This document shows, one piece after another, positions 1-9,197 of a DNA stretch of 64,000 nt. The DNA is from Streptomyces sp. NBC_01716. Its GTDB lineage: Bacteria > Actinomycetota > Actinomycetes > Streptomycetales > Streptomycetaceae. The position numbers were made by a program, and so were the translations under genes. Where the stretch lies: assembly GCF_036248275.1 (NCBI RefSeq), contig NZ_CP109181.1, forward strand, positions 7,812,001 through 7,876,000, written 5' to 3'. How positions within the stretch are numbered: position 1 is the first letter of the stretch; every line of letters begins with the position of its first letter. Below the pieces are notes generated by a model, which made no database searches, was not told the origin of the DNA, and saw only the letters and a program-made list of their open reading frames with translations.

Positions 1-3000
1 CTCAGCTGAAGGGCGCCGTGCTCCGGCAGAGCCAGGAAGACATGGTGGGTGAGCTCCTCGATACGGGGGCGTCCCACCAGGGCCGCGGCGTGCAGCAGCA
101 TGTCGACGAAGGCGACACCCGGCATGACCGGGGTGCCGAAGACGGCGTGGTCGGCAGCCCACGGAGGCGCGGAGGCGTTGACCCGGCCGGTCAGCAGGAG
201 GCCGCCCGGGTCGGGCAGCTCGGCGGCGGTGGTGAGCACCGGGTGCCCGGTGGCGGTCAGTCCCGCCGAACTCACGTCCCCTGTGGCGGCCGTGGCCGTG
301 AGCCAGTAGCGCTGGCGCTGGAAGGGGTACGTGGGGAGGTCGGGGTGGCTGTCGGCGCTCGGGAGATGGGTGGTGAGGTTCGCGGGGGCGCCGGCCGCGT
401 GCGCGGTGGCGAGGGCGGTGAGGAGCGTGGTGGCCTCGGAGTGTCCCTTGCGGAGGACGGCCACGGGGCTGGTGCTGTTACGGGACTTGGTGAGGGTCTC
501 GTTGACCAGAGTGGTGAGAACCGGGTCGGGTCCGAGTTCGAGGTAGTGGCGGGTGCCGAGCCCGTCGAGGGTGCGGATGGTGTCGGCGAAGCGTACGGCG
601 TCGCGGACGTGCTGGACCCAGTACCGCGCGGTGGTGATGTGGTGATCGGCGAGTTCGCCGGTGACGGCGGAGACGACCGGAATCAGCGGGGTGTGGTACG
701 TCAGGTCGGCGGCGACGCGTTCGAACTCGTCCAGCATGGGGTCCATGTGGGGTGAGTGGAAGGCGTGGGAGACCGTCAGCCGCTTCGTCTTGACCCCGGT
801 CTTGGCGAGGGAGTCGGCGATCTGGGTGGCGGCCTTTTCGTCGCCGGAGATGACGATCGAGTTGGGGCCGTTGACGGCGGCGATGGTGACGTGGTGTTCG
901 TGGCCTTCGAGGAGTGGGAGTACCTGTTCCTCGGTGGTGCGGAGCGAGATCATGGCGCCGTTGGCGGGCAGGGCCTGCATCAACGACCCACGGGCGGCGA
1001 CGAGTCGGCACGCGTCGTTGAGGGTGAAGATGCCGGCTACGTGTGCGGCGGTGATCTCACCGATGGAGTGGCCGGCCAGGTGGTGCGGGGTGAGCCCGAA
1101 GGACTCGACCAGGCGGTAGAGCGCGGTCTCGATGGCGAAGAGCGCGGACTGTGTGTAGCGGGTCTGGTTCAGCAGTTCCGGGTCGTCCGCGAACACGACG
1201 TCCTTGACCGGTACTTCGGCGTCCAGATGCCGGTCGAGGGTGGCGCAGACCTCGTCGAACGTGTCCCGGAACACCGGGTACGTGTCGTACAACTCCCGGC
1301 CCATACCGGCCCGCTGCGAGCCCTGCCCGGTGAACAGGAAGGCGGTCGTGCCTTCCCGCGCCGTTCCGGTGACGACCTCGCGGGAGGTCTCACCGTTGCT
1401 CAACGAGCGCAGACCCGCGAGGAGTTCGTCGCGGCCCTCACCGATCACCACGGCCCGGTGCTGGAAACGCGCGCGGGTGGAAGTGAGCGCCTGACCGATG
1501 TGCGCGGGGTGGAGATCGGGCTGCGCGGTCACGTGGTCGAGCAACTGCCGCGCCTGGTCACGGAGAGACTGTTCCGTCTTGGCGGACAGGAACCACGGCA
1601 CGAGGCCCGCCTGGGGCGCGTCCTGCTCCTGCTCGTCCTCGGCGGGCTCCGGTGTGACCGGGGGCTGCTCGATGATCAGGTGGGCGTTGGTGCCGCTGAT
1701 GCCGAAGGAGGAGACGGCGGCCCGGCGGGGATGATCCGTCTCGGGCCAGGCACGCGCCTCGGTGAGGAGCTGTACGTTGCCGGACGTCCAGTCGATGTGC
1801 GGGCTGGGCTCGTCGACGTTGATGGTCCGCGGCAGGGTGCCGTGGCGCATGGCCTGGATCATCTTGATGACTCCGCCGATACCGGCGGCGGCCTGCGTGT
1901 GCCCGATGTTGGACTTCAACGACCCCAGCCACAGGGGCTCTTCACGGTTCTGGCCGTACGTGGCGAGAAGCGCCTGGGCCTCGATCGGGTCACCGAGCGG
2001 CGTTCCCGTGCCATGGGCCTCGACCGCGTCGACCTGGTCGCCGGTCAGCCCCGCGCCGGCCAGCGCCGCGTTGATGACCCGCTGCTGGGACGGACCGTTC
2101 GGAGCGGTCAGACCGTTGCTGGCGCCGTCCTGGTTGACCGCGGAGCCGCGGATGACCGCGAGGACCGTGTGTCCGTTGGCCTTCGCGTCCGACAGACGCT
2201 CCAGCAGGACCATGCCCGCGCCCTCGGCCCAGATCGTGCCGTCGGCGGCGCCCGCGAACGACTTGCACCGGCCGTCGGGCGCAAGCCCGCGCTGCTGACC
2301 GAACTCCACGAACATGCCGGGGGTCGCCATGACCGCGACGCCGCCCGCCAGGGCCAGCGAGCAGTCACCGGCGCGCAGCGCCTGCGCCGCCTGGTGCATC
2401 GCGACGAGCGACGACGAGCACGCCGTGTCGACCGTGACCGCCGGACCCTCAAGGCCGAAGGTGTACGAGATACGCCCGGAGACGACACTCGCGGTGTTGC
2501 CGGTGAGCAGATATCCGCCGAGACCGTCGTCGCCCTCGTGCAGCCGGGGGCCGTACTCCTGCGACATCGCGCCCACGAACACACCGGTGCTGCTGCCCTG
2601 CAGACCGTCCGGGTCGATCCCGGCGCGCTCCAGCGCCTCCCAGGTGACCTGGAGGAGCACCCGCTGCTGCGGGTCCATCGCCGTGGCCTCGCGCGGGCTG
2701 ATGCCGAAGAACTCGGTGTCGAACTCGGCGGCCTCGTCGAGGAATCCGCCGTGCCGCGTGTACGTCTTGCCGCGCACCCCGGGCTCGGGGTCGTACAGGG
2801 CTTCCAGATCCCAGCCACGGTCGGTGGGGAAGCCCGAGATCGCGCTCACACCGTTGTCCACGAGCCGCCACAGCTCGTCCGGGGTGCCGGCGCCGCCGGG
2901 GTAGCGGCAGGCCATGCCGACGATCACGATCGGGTCGTCGGCGTCCAGCACAGAACCCGACCGCGACAGCACGGACGCGGCCGACGACGAGTCGTCGCCC

Positions 3001-5993
3001 AGGGCCAGTTCGATCAGCCGCCGGGCCAGCCGCGACGGGCTCGGGTGGTCGAAGACGACGGTCTCCGGCAGCGCGAGACCGGTGACGTCCACGAGGTTCT
3101 GCCGGAGCTGGACCGCCATTGTGGAGTCCATGCCCAGCTCACGGAAGGCCTGGCCGACCTCCACCGTGTCCGTGCTCAGATGGCCGAGCACGATCGCCGT
3201 ACGCAGCCGCACCAGCTCCAGCGCCACCCGGGTGCGCTCGTCGGCCGGCAGTCCGGCGATCCGCTGCGACCACGAGGAGCCGGCCGCCGCGGGGGTCTCC
3301 TCGCGTGCCGCTTCCGGGAGTTGGGCGGTGCCACGTGTGCCGGGCTCGAACGCGGTCGAGACGTCCGGCCAGTAGCTCTCGCGCTGGAACGCGTACGTCG
3401 GCAGCGCCACCCGGCCCGGCGCCCGACCGGCGAAGACGGCGGACCAGTCCACGGGCAGACCGCGAACGTGCAGCTCCGCCAGCGAAGTCAGCAGCTGCGG
3501 CCACGGAGTCTCGTTGCGGCGCAGCGAGTCCACGACCACCGCGTCCGGCAGCGTCGCACGCAGTCCGACCGTGAGGACGGGGTGCGGGCTCGACTCCACG
3601 AACGTGCCGAAGCCGTCCTCGGCCATGGCCCGGAGGGTCGACTCGAAGAGAACGGGCCGGCGGAGGTTGGAGAACCAGTAATCGGCGTCGAGCCCGGCCG
3701 TGTCGATCGCGCCCGCGGTCACCGTCGAGTAGAAGGCGATGTCGCACGAACGCGGCGTCACTCCGGCGAACTGCTCAAGGAGCCGGTCCTTGATGGCGTC
3801 CATGTGCGGCGAGTGGGAGGCGAAGTCCACGGCGGAGACGGCCTTCGCGCGAATCCCGTCGCTCTCGCAGCGGGCCAGCAGCTCGGCGACCGCGTCAGGG
3901 GTTCCGGCCACGACCGTGGTGGTGGGCCCGTTGACCACGGCGACGCTCAGCCTGTCGCCGAAGGGCTCGATGTACTCGGCGACCCGGTCGGCCGCCAGCG
4001 GCACCGACGCCATCGCCCCGGTGCCCGAGAGCGTCATGATCGTCTGGCTGCGCAGGGCCACGATCCTGGCGGCGTCCGCCAGGTCGAGCGCGCCCGCGAT
4101 GTGCGCCGCGGCGATCTCGCCCTGCGAGTGACCGATGACCGCGTCGGGCCGTACGCCCAGCGACTCCCACACCCGGGCGAGCGAGACCATCACCGCGAAC
4201 AGCACGGGCTGGACGACGTCCGCGCGGTCGAGGGCCGCCGCGCCGGACTCGGCGGTGAGTGTGTCCAGCAGCGACCAGTCGACGTACGGGGCGAGGGCTT
4301 CGTGGCACGCCTCGATCGACGCGCGGAAGACCGCCGACGTGCGCATCAGCTCGCGTGCCATGCCTTCCCACTGCGAGCCCTGCCCCGGGAAGACCAGCGC
4401 GGTCTTCCCGTGCTCACCGGTCACCCCGGTGACGAGCCCCGGCACCTCGGCGCCGGACTTCAACGCCGCCAACTGGGCGTCGTGGTCGAGCCCGAGGGCG
4501 ACGGCGCGGTGCTCGAAGTGGGTACGGGTACCGGCCAGCGACCGGCCGATGTCGAACGCGTCCGCGTCCCCGGTCCGCCGCTCCAGCAGCCGCCCGGCCT
4601 GGGCGCGCAGAGCGGCCTCCGTACGCCCGGAGACCAGCCACGGGGCCAGCTCCAACTTCGGCTCGTCGCCCTGCGGCGCGGCCTCGGGAACGGCAGGCTC
4701 GGGCGCCTCGGCGAGGACGACGTGGCAGTTCGTACCGCCCACGCCGAAGGAGCTCACACCGGCAAGCAGAGGCGCGTCCGGCCAGGGGCCGGACGCGGTC
4801 TGGACACGCAGATTGAGTGCGTCGGGATCGATACGCGGGTTCGGCGTCTCGTAGTTGAGGCTCGCCGGGATCTCCCGGTGCCGGATGCTCAGCGCCGTCT
4901 TGATCAGACCGACGATGCCCGCCGCGCCTTCCAGGTGCCCGACGTTGGTCTTGGCCGAGCCGACGAGAACGGGTTCGCCCGCGGGGCGCGCGGTGCCGTA
5001 CGTGGCGCCGATGCCGGCCGCCTCCAGCGGGTCGCCGGTCGGGGTGCCCGTGCCGTGGAGTTCCACGTAACGGACCTCGGCCGGGTCCACACCCGCGTCC
5101 TCGCACGCCTGGCGCAGCACCGTCGCCTGCGCCTCGGCGCTGGGCACGGTGAGTCCGTCGGTGGAGCCGTCGTTGTTGACCGCGCTGCCGCGGATGACGC
5201 CGTAGACCGTGTCGCCGTCGCGCACCGCGTCAGCGAGCCGCTTCAGTACGACGACGCCGCCGCCCTCACCGCGTACGTAGCCGTTGGCCCGCGCGTCGAA
5301 GGTGAAGCAGCGTCCGTCGGGCGACAACCCGCCGAACATCCCGGCGACTTCGGCGCTCTCGGGCGCGAAGTTCAGCGCCACACCGCCCGCCAGGGCCAGG
5401 GTGGCCTCGCCCTTGCGCAGGCTCTCGACCGCCAGGTGCACCGCCACGAGCGACGACGACTGGGCCGAATCGACCGCCATGCTCGGGCCGTTGAGGCCCA
5501 GCGCGTACGACACGCGGTTGGCGATGACGCCGCGGTTCAGACCCGGCAGCGAGTGCTGGGTGATCGCGCCGCCCCGGTGGGCCAGCGCCGCGTAGTCACC
5601 GGCTATCGCGCCGACGATGACGGCGGTCGCGGTGGACCGCAGCGTCTCCGGGACGATGCCCGCGTCCTCCAGGGCCTCCCAGGCCAGCTCGGCGAAGAGC
5701 CGCTGCTGGGGGTCGATCGCCACGGCCTCGCGCGGCGATATCCCGAAGAACGCCGCGTCGAACTGGTCCACGCGGTCGAGGAACCCGCCGTGACGCAGCG
5801 CGGCGCGGTGCCGCTCAGGCGAGTCCGGCAGCACCTCGTCCGGGTTCCAACGGTCCTGTGGTACCTCGCCGATCGCACTCCGGCCCGACCGCAGCAGCTC
5901 CCAGAAGGCGCTGGCGTCGGGTGCCTGGGGGAGGCGGCATGACATGCCGGTGATAGCGATTGCATCCGTACCGTGAACAAGATCACTCGACAT
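1..5993 (-). CDS. Type I modular polyketide synthase, loading module plus start of module 1 (3' end outside window)
   Basis: First protein of a polyketide assembly line; about 1,997 N-terminal residues are visible and the frame is open at the left edge. Domains in order: a KS-like domain (~10-430) with Gln178 in DSAQSSS where an extending KS has Cys, marking a KSQ decarboxylating loading domain; AT (~530-830) with Ser623 in GHSQGE and FASH at 724-727, closer to methylmalonyl-type YASH; ACP with Ser957 in GMDST; a normal KS (~1020-1445) with Cys1192 in DTACSSS; AT with Ser1643 in GHSIGE and HAFH at 1743-1746, the malonyl signature; and a DH beginning near 1915 with His1949 in HxxxGxxxxP. The predicted start is propionyl (from methylmalonyl), extended by malonyl and then dehydrated. 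ATG start, with GGGAGG about 11 nt upstream. KR, ER, ACP and later modules are not visible. The specificity calls are inference from motifs. Confidence 0.97.
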   Translation of the reverse strand, partial: MSSDLVHGTDAIAITGMSCRLPQAPDASAFWELLRSGRSAIGEVPQDRWNPDEVLPDSPERHRAALRHGGFLDRVDQFDAAFFGISPREAVAIDPQQRLFAELAWEALEDAGIVPETLRSTATAVIVGAIAGDYAALAHRGGAITQHSLPGLNRGVIANRVSYALGLNGPSMAVDSAQSSSLVAVHLAVESLRKGEATLALAGGVALNFAPESAEVAGMFGGLSPDGRCFTFDARANGYVRGEGGGVVVLKRLADAVRDGDTVYGVIRGSAVNNDGSTDGLTVPSAEAQATVLRQACEDAGVDPAEVRYVELHGTGTPTGDPLEAAGIGATYGTARPAGEPVLVGSAKTNVGHLEGAAGIVGLIKTALSIRHREIPASLNYETPNPRIDPDALNLRVQTASGPWPDAPLLAGVSSFGVGGTNCHVVLAEAPEPAVPEAAPQGDEPKLELAPWLVSGRTEAALRAQAGRLLERRTGDADAFDIGRSLAGTRTHFEHRAVALGLDHDAQLAALKSGAEVPGLVTGVTGEHGKTALVFPGQGSQWEGMARELMRTSAVFRASIEACHEALAPYVDWSLLDTLTAESGAAALDRADVVQPVLFAVMVSLARVWESLGVRPDAVIGHSQGEIAAAHIAGALDLADAARIVALRSQTIMTLSGTGAMASVPLAADRVAEYIEPFGDRLSVAVVNGPTTTVVAGTPDAVAELLARCESDGIRAKAVSAVDFASHSPHMDAIKDRLLEQFAGVTPRSCDIAFYSTVTAGAIDTAGLDADYWFSNLRRPVLFESTLRAMAEDGFGTFVESSPHPVLTVGLRATLPDAVVVDSLRRNETPWPQLLTSLAELHVRGLPVDWSAVFAGRAPGRVALPTYAFQRESYWPDVSTAFEPGTRGTAQLPEAAREETPAAAGSSWSQRIAGLPADERTRVALELVRLRTAIVLGHLSTDTVEVGQAFRELGMDSTMAVQLRQNLVDVTGLALPETVVFDHPSPSRLARRLIELALGDDSSSAASVLSRSGSVLDADDPIVIVGMACRYPGGAGTPDELWRLVDNGVSAISGFPTDRGWDLEALYDPEPGVRGKTYTRHGGFLDEAAEFDTEFFGISPREATAMDPQQRVLLQVTWEALERAGIDPDGLQGSSTGVFVGAMSQEYGPRLHEGDDGLGGYLLTGNTASVVSGRISYTFGLEGPAVTVDTACSSSLVAMHQAAQALRAGDCSLALAGGVAVMATPGMFVEFGQQRGLAPDGRCKSFAGAADGTIWAEGAGMVLLERLSDAKANGHTVLAVIRGSAVNQDGASNGLTAPNGPSQQRVINAALAGAGLTGDQVDAVEAHGTGTPLGDPIEAQALLATYGQNREEPLWLGSLKSNIGHTQAAAGIGGVIKMIQAMRHGTLPRTINVDEPSPHIDWTSGNVQLLTEARAWPETDHPRRAAVSSFGISGTNAHLIIEQPPVTPEPAEDEQEQDAPQAGLVPWFLSAKTEQSLRDQARQLLDHVTAQPDLHPAHIGQALTSTRARFQHRAVVIGEGRDELLAGLRSLSNGETSREVVTGTAREGTTAFLFTGQGSQRAGMGRELYDTYPVFRDTFDEVCATLDRHLDAEVPVKDVVFADDPELLNQTRYTQSALFAIETALYRLVESFGLTPHHLAGHSIGEITAAHVAGIFTLNDACRLVAARGSLMQALPANGAMISLRTTEEQVLPLLEGHEHHVTIAAVNGPNSIVISGDEKAATQIADSLAKTGVKTKRLTVSHAFHSPHMDPMLDEFERVAADLTYHTPLIPVVSAVTGELADHHITTARYWVQHVRDAVRFADTIRTLDGLGTRHYLELGPDPVLTTLVNETLTKSRNSTSPVAVLRKGHSEATTLLTALATAHAAGAPANLTTHLPSADSHPDLPTYPFQRQRYWLTATAATGDVSSAGLTATGHPVLTTAAELPDPGGLLLTGRVNASAPPWAADHAVFGTPVMPGVAFVDMLLHAAALVGRPRIEELTHHVFLALPEHGALQL

Positions 5994-6168
5994 GATGGCG
6001 AGTGCCTCCCTCATCGCGCGCTTCGAAAACGCCGGGCAGGCGTTCGTCTTGAGGGAACGATCATCATCTCCCCCGCTCGCCCCCAGCTACCCGTAGAGCC
6101 CCCTAGGACGGCGTTGTCAGGGGGTACCCCTGGAGACGTCCGTCTCCCGGCCCTCCGTACAAACACAA

Positions 6169-6202
6169 GTCCGCCCGCCCGTTGGAGAACGGGCAGGCGG
6201 AC
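6169..6202 (-). terminator. Rho-independent-type hairpin after the LAL regulator gene
   Basis: Two 15-nt arms (6169-6183 and 6188-6202) pair with one mismatch around a four-base loop. The hairpin lies 24 nt past the stop of the LAL gene and 176 nt before the PKS start. It should end the regulator transcript, so the PKS probably has its own promoter within 5994-6168. No clear U-tract follows, which is usual for Streptomyces terminators. Confidence 0.7.
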
Positions 6203-6225
6203 GGGGCCCCTTGGGGGGATACGGA

Positions 6226-9078
6226 TCAGACGGACTCGTAGCTGACCGCGTGTGCTCCCTGGAGGAGCTGCTCGCGGTTCCTGATGCCCATCTTGCGGTA
6301 GACGCGGGTCAGATGCTGTTCCACGGTGCTGACCGTGATGAACAGCCTCTCGGCGATCTCACGGTTGGCGTACCCCTGCGCGGCCAGCATCGCGACGCGT
6401 CGTTCGGACTCGCTGAGGGTGCCGAAACTGTCCTGGGCCACCCGGTCGGGACCGCGGGACCCCTCGGCCGGCCTGGTGTCCATGTTCTGCGGCATGGACG
6501 TCGGAAGCAGCGCCTGGCAGAGCGACTCCGCCTGGCAGCTCTTGGCGAGCCGCCACGCGCGCCGCGCGGTCGGCCGCGCCCGCTTGTCGCCCAACTGCTG
6601 GTAGGCGCGGCTGAGATCGGCCAGGACAGCCGCCGCCTCGTAACGCGCGCCGCTCGCCTCCAGCAGCCGGAAGGCGTCCCGCAGGATCGAGGGCTGCTTC
6701 GCGGTCGCCTGGACCAGCGCCAGGGTGTGCAGGGTCATCCCGCGCGAGCGGGTGAGCCCGTTGTCGGGATTGGCGAGCTGCTTCTCGACGAGCCGGGCCG
6801 CCTGCTCCCGGTCGCCCAGCCGCAGCCACACCTCGGCCTCTCCGAGCCGCCAGGGCGCCAGGGCGGGGGTGTCGATGTCCCAGCGCCGCATCAGCGTGCC
6901 GCACTCCTGGAAGTCCGACAGCGCGAGATACGTGTTGCCCGTCGCGAGGTGGTGACGGCCGCGCGCGTACAGGTAGTGCAGCCCCGCCCGGGTGAGGAAG
7001 AGCGCCGGCGGCGGCTCGGCCGCCAAGTGCTTCGCCGCGGCCTGGTGGTTGCCCATGGCGGTGTGGGCCTCGACGAGCACGGTCAGCGCCAGCGCGCTGC
7101 TGACGTTCCACCTCGGCCCGGACAGCCGGGCGTACGCCGTCTCCGCCTGGCGTACGGCGTCCGCCAGCCGTCCGCGCCGCAGTGAGAGGAGCGCGCCGAC
7201 GCTTTCGATCTGGGCGCGCCAGCCGGGGGCCTCATGTCCTTCCATCTCGGCCGCGACCAGCTCGTACCACGTGGCGGCGGCGTCGAGTTGATCTGCGTAG
7301 CACAGGGCCAGCAGCGCCTTCGGCAGACCGCTGAGTCTCGATGTCGACCGGCTCTGGCTGCCCTGGAACACCTGCTCCGCCAGGGCGACGGCGTATTTGT
7401 CGGCGCCGTTCTCAAGGACGAGGGCGAGGGCGTGGCGTGCCCTTAATTCCGCGTGGGACGTCGCCGGGGCGGTGGTGGCCGGGAGCGGACGGCTCAGTCG
7501 TTCGAGCAGACCGGGGACCTCGGCGGCCATCAGCATCCGGGTGCTGTGCAGCGCGTTCGACAGGTCCTCGTCGCCGGTGTTGACGTGGTCGACAACTTCC
7601 AGTGCCTCGTCGAAGTTGAGGTGGAACAGCATCCCCTCGGCGACCCACAGGGCGTCGTTGCCCGCGAGCTTCCCTTCGAGGATGGGGCCCTTGAGCGCGC
7701 GGAAGTGCGGGCCGGACTCCGCGGGCCTGAGCTGCCACTGGCCGAACGCGTAGAGGGACTTGGCCGACAGCCGCTGTCCCTCGTCCGACGAGCACTCGCA
7801 GGCCAGCTCCAGATACCGGATGCCCTGCGGTACGTCCCCGTCCTCCATGGCGTGCGACGCGGCCTCCTGCAGGACGGGCAGCACCCATCCGTCGTGCAGC
7901 GGGCCGACGTTGAGCAGATGCATGGCGACTGCCTGCGGCGGCGCCCCGCCCTCGTTCAACAGGCAGGCGGCGCGGTAGCGCTGCTGGGTCGCCTCGCCGT
8001 GCGGCATCTCACCGAGGACCGCCTGCCGCACGCCCGCGTGCCGCAGCCGCGCGCCCTCCAGCACCCCCATGCTGGTGAACAGCCGTATATAACGTTTCAG
8101 CAGTTCGGGGTCGATACCGCTCAGGCGGCTGAGCAGAAGAGGTGTGGTCGCCTCGTCCAGCAGGGCGACACACCGGGCGACCCGGACCGCGCGCGGACCG
8201 AGCCGGTGCAGATAGGCGAGGACCGCCTGATAGAAGACGGGGCCGATCGACGCCCCGCCCTCGGTGGTCGTCTGGCGGCCGGGGCCCTCGGTCTGCTGCG
8301 GGACCGGCCCCGGGGCGGACTCGGACGCCGCGCGCAGCCGGTGCTCCTCGATGAGCGCCAGCGCGAGCAGCGGGTTTCCACCGCTCAGCCGGTGGATCTC
8401 CACGACGAGCCGGTCCGACGGCAGGACCGGGAGCCGGCTCGCGGCCAGCCCCATGAGGTCCACGCGCGTGAGCGGCTCCAGATGGAAGTGGCGCGCGCTG
8501 GTCCGGTACAGCAGGTCGTCCAGGACCCGAGCCGGCTGCTCGTCGACGGAGACACCGTGCGTGAAGACCAGCGTGAGCGAGAGCTGGGTCAGCCGCTGCG
8601 CCAGGTGGCGCAGGCAGGTCAGGGTGGCGGTGTCGGTGTGCTGGATGTCGTCCACCGTGATGAGCACGGGGTGCCAGGTGGTCAGTTCGGCGATGACCTG
8701 GTAGGTCCGCCGGGCGACGGCCAGCGGGTCGTCGTGGGCCCCGGGCGGGGCGAGCGCGGCGGCCACATCGGCCGCCCTGCCGGTACGGAGAGTGCGCGGG
8801 CCCCCGTTGCCCGGACCCTCGGTGGCGATGCACTGCGTTTCGATCGAGTGCAGGAGCTGGGCGAGGGCGCTGTACGGAACCTCGCGCTCGTGGGGTGAAC
8901 TCACCACGCTGAGCACGATGGTGCCCGCCGAAGTCGCCCGCTCCGCCAGTGCGTTGAGTGTCGTGGTCTTCCCGACCGCGGTCGAACCGCTGATCGCGGC
9001 GATGGCCCCCCTGCCTCGCGTGGACTGGATCAGCAGATCGTCGAGCTGTTCGAGTATCTTGTCCCGTTCCTTCAACAC
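6226..9078 (-). CDS. LAL-family (large ATP-binding LuxR) transcriptional regulator, likely PKS pathway activator
   Basis: A 950-residue regulator with an N-terminal AAA/STAND-type ATPase and a C-terminal LuxR helix-turn-helix. Walker A is GSTAVGKT at 31-38, Walker B VLITVDD at 138-144; the middle is helical TPR-like sequence; the HTH occupies ~885-945 (REIAERLFITVSTVEQHL core). Length and layout match PikD/GdmR-type regulators that sit in PKS clusters and activate them. The GTG start at 9078 follows GGAAGG by 6 nt. Residue 545 is encoded by TTA (7444-7446), the rare leucine codon read by the bldA tRNA, so translation is probably tied to development. A hairpin separates it from the downstream PKS. 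Activation of the adjacent PKS is inferred from context. Confidence 0.95.
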   Translation of the reverse strand: MLKERDKILEQLDDLLIQSTRGRGAIAAISGSTAVGKTTTLNALAERATSAGTIVLSVVSSPHEREVPYSALAQLLHSIETQCIATEGPGNGGPRTLRTGRAADVAAALAPPGAHDDPLAVARRTYQVIAELTTWHPVLITVDDIQHTDTATLTCLRHLAQRLTQLSLTLVFTHGVSVDEQPARVLDDLLYRTSARHFHLEPLTRVDLMGLAASRLPVLPSDRLVVEIHRLSGGNPLLALALIEEHRLRAASESAPGPVPQQTEGPGRQTTTEGGASIGPVFYQAVLAYLHRLGPRAVRVARCVALLDEATTPLLLSRLSGIDPELLKRYIRLFTSMGVLEGARLRHAGVRQAVLGEMPHGEATQQRYRAACLLNEGGAPPQAVAMHLLNVGPLHDGWVLPVLQEAASHAMEDGDVPQGIRYLELACECSSDEGQRLSAKSLYAFGQWQLRPAESGPHFRALKGPILEGKLAGNDALWVAEGMLFHLNFDEALEVVDHVNTGDEDLSNALHSTRMLMAAEVPGLLERLSRPLPATTAPATSHAELRARHALALVLENGADKYAVALAEQVFQGSQSRSTSRLSGLPKALLALCYADQLDAAATWYELVAAEMEGHEAPGWRAQIESVGALLSLRRGRLADAVRQAETAYARLSGPRWNVSSALALTVLVEAHTAMGNHQAAAKHLAAEPPPALFLTRAGLHYLYARGRHHLATGNTYLALSDFQECGTLMRRWDIDTPALAPWRLGEAEVWLRLGDREQAARLVEKQLANPDNGLTRSRGMTLHTLALVQATAKQPSILRDAFRLLEASGARYEAAAVLADLSRAYQQLGDKRARPTARRAWRLAKSCQAESLCQALLPTSMPQNMDTRPAEGSRGPDRVAQDSFGTLSESERRVAMLAAQGYANREIAERLFITVSTVEQHLTRVYRKMGIRNREQLLQGAHAVSYESV

Positions 9079-9173
9079 TACGAGCCTTCCCCCCCTGTTT
9101 ACACCTTTTGGTCGTGCAGGCTGGTCTCTGTTTCCGGCGCACCCAGAAACGGAACCCAGTCGTCAATATGAGA

Positions 9174-9197
9174 AGCATAGTGACCGTATTCGGTCAC
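9174..9197 (-). promoter_or_regulatory. Candidate promoter and operator of the LAL regulator gene
   Basis: A perfect inverted repeat GTGACC-N6-GGTCAC (9180-9197) touches a TATGCT hexamer (9174-9179, minus strand) that resembles a -10 box, about 95 nt upstream of the LAL start. A repressor or activator bound here would cover the -35 region. The binding protein is unknown; autoregulation is one possibility. Confidence 0.45.

Noticed and set aside
756..5942. A 1,728-codon open frame on the plus strand across the PKS
   Set aside because: It is antisense to a PKS with every KS, AT, ACP and DH motif in place; the product is Arg/Gly/Val-rich with no domain. High GC third positions on one strand remove stops on the other.
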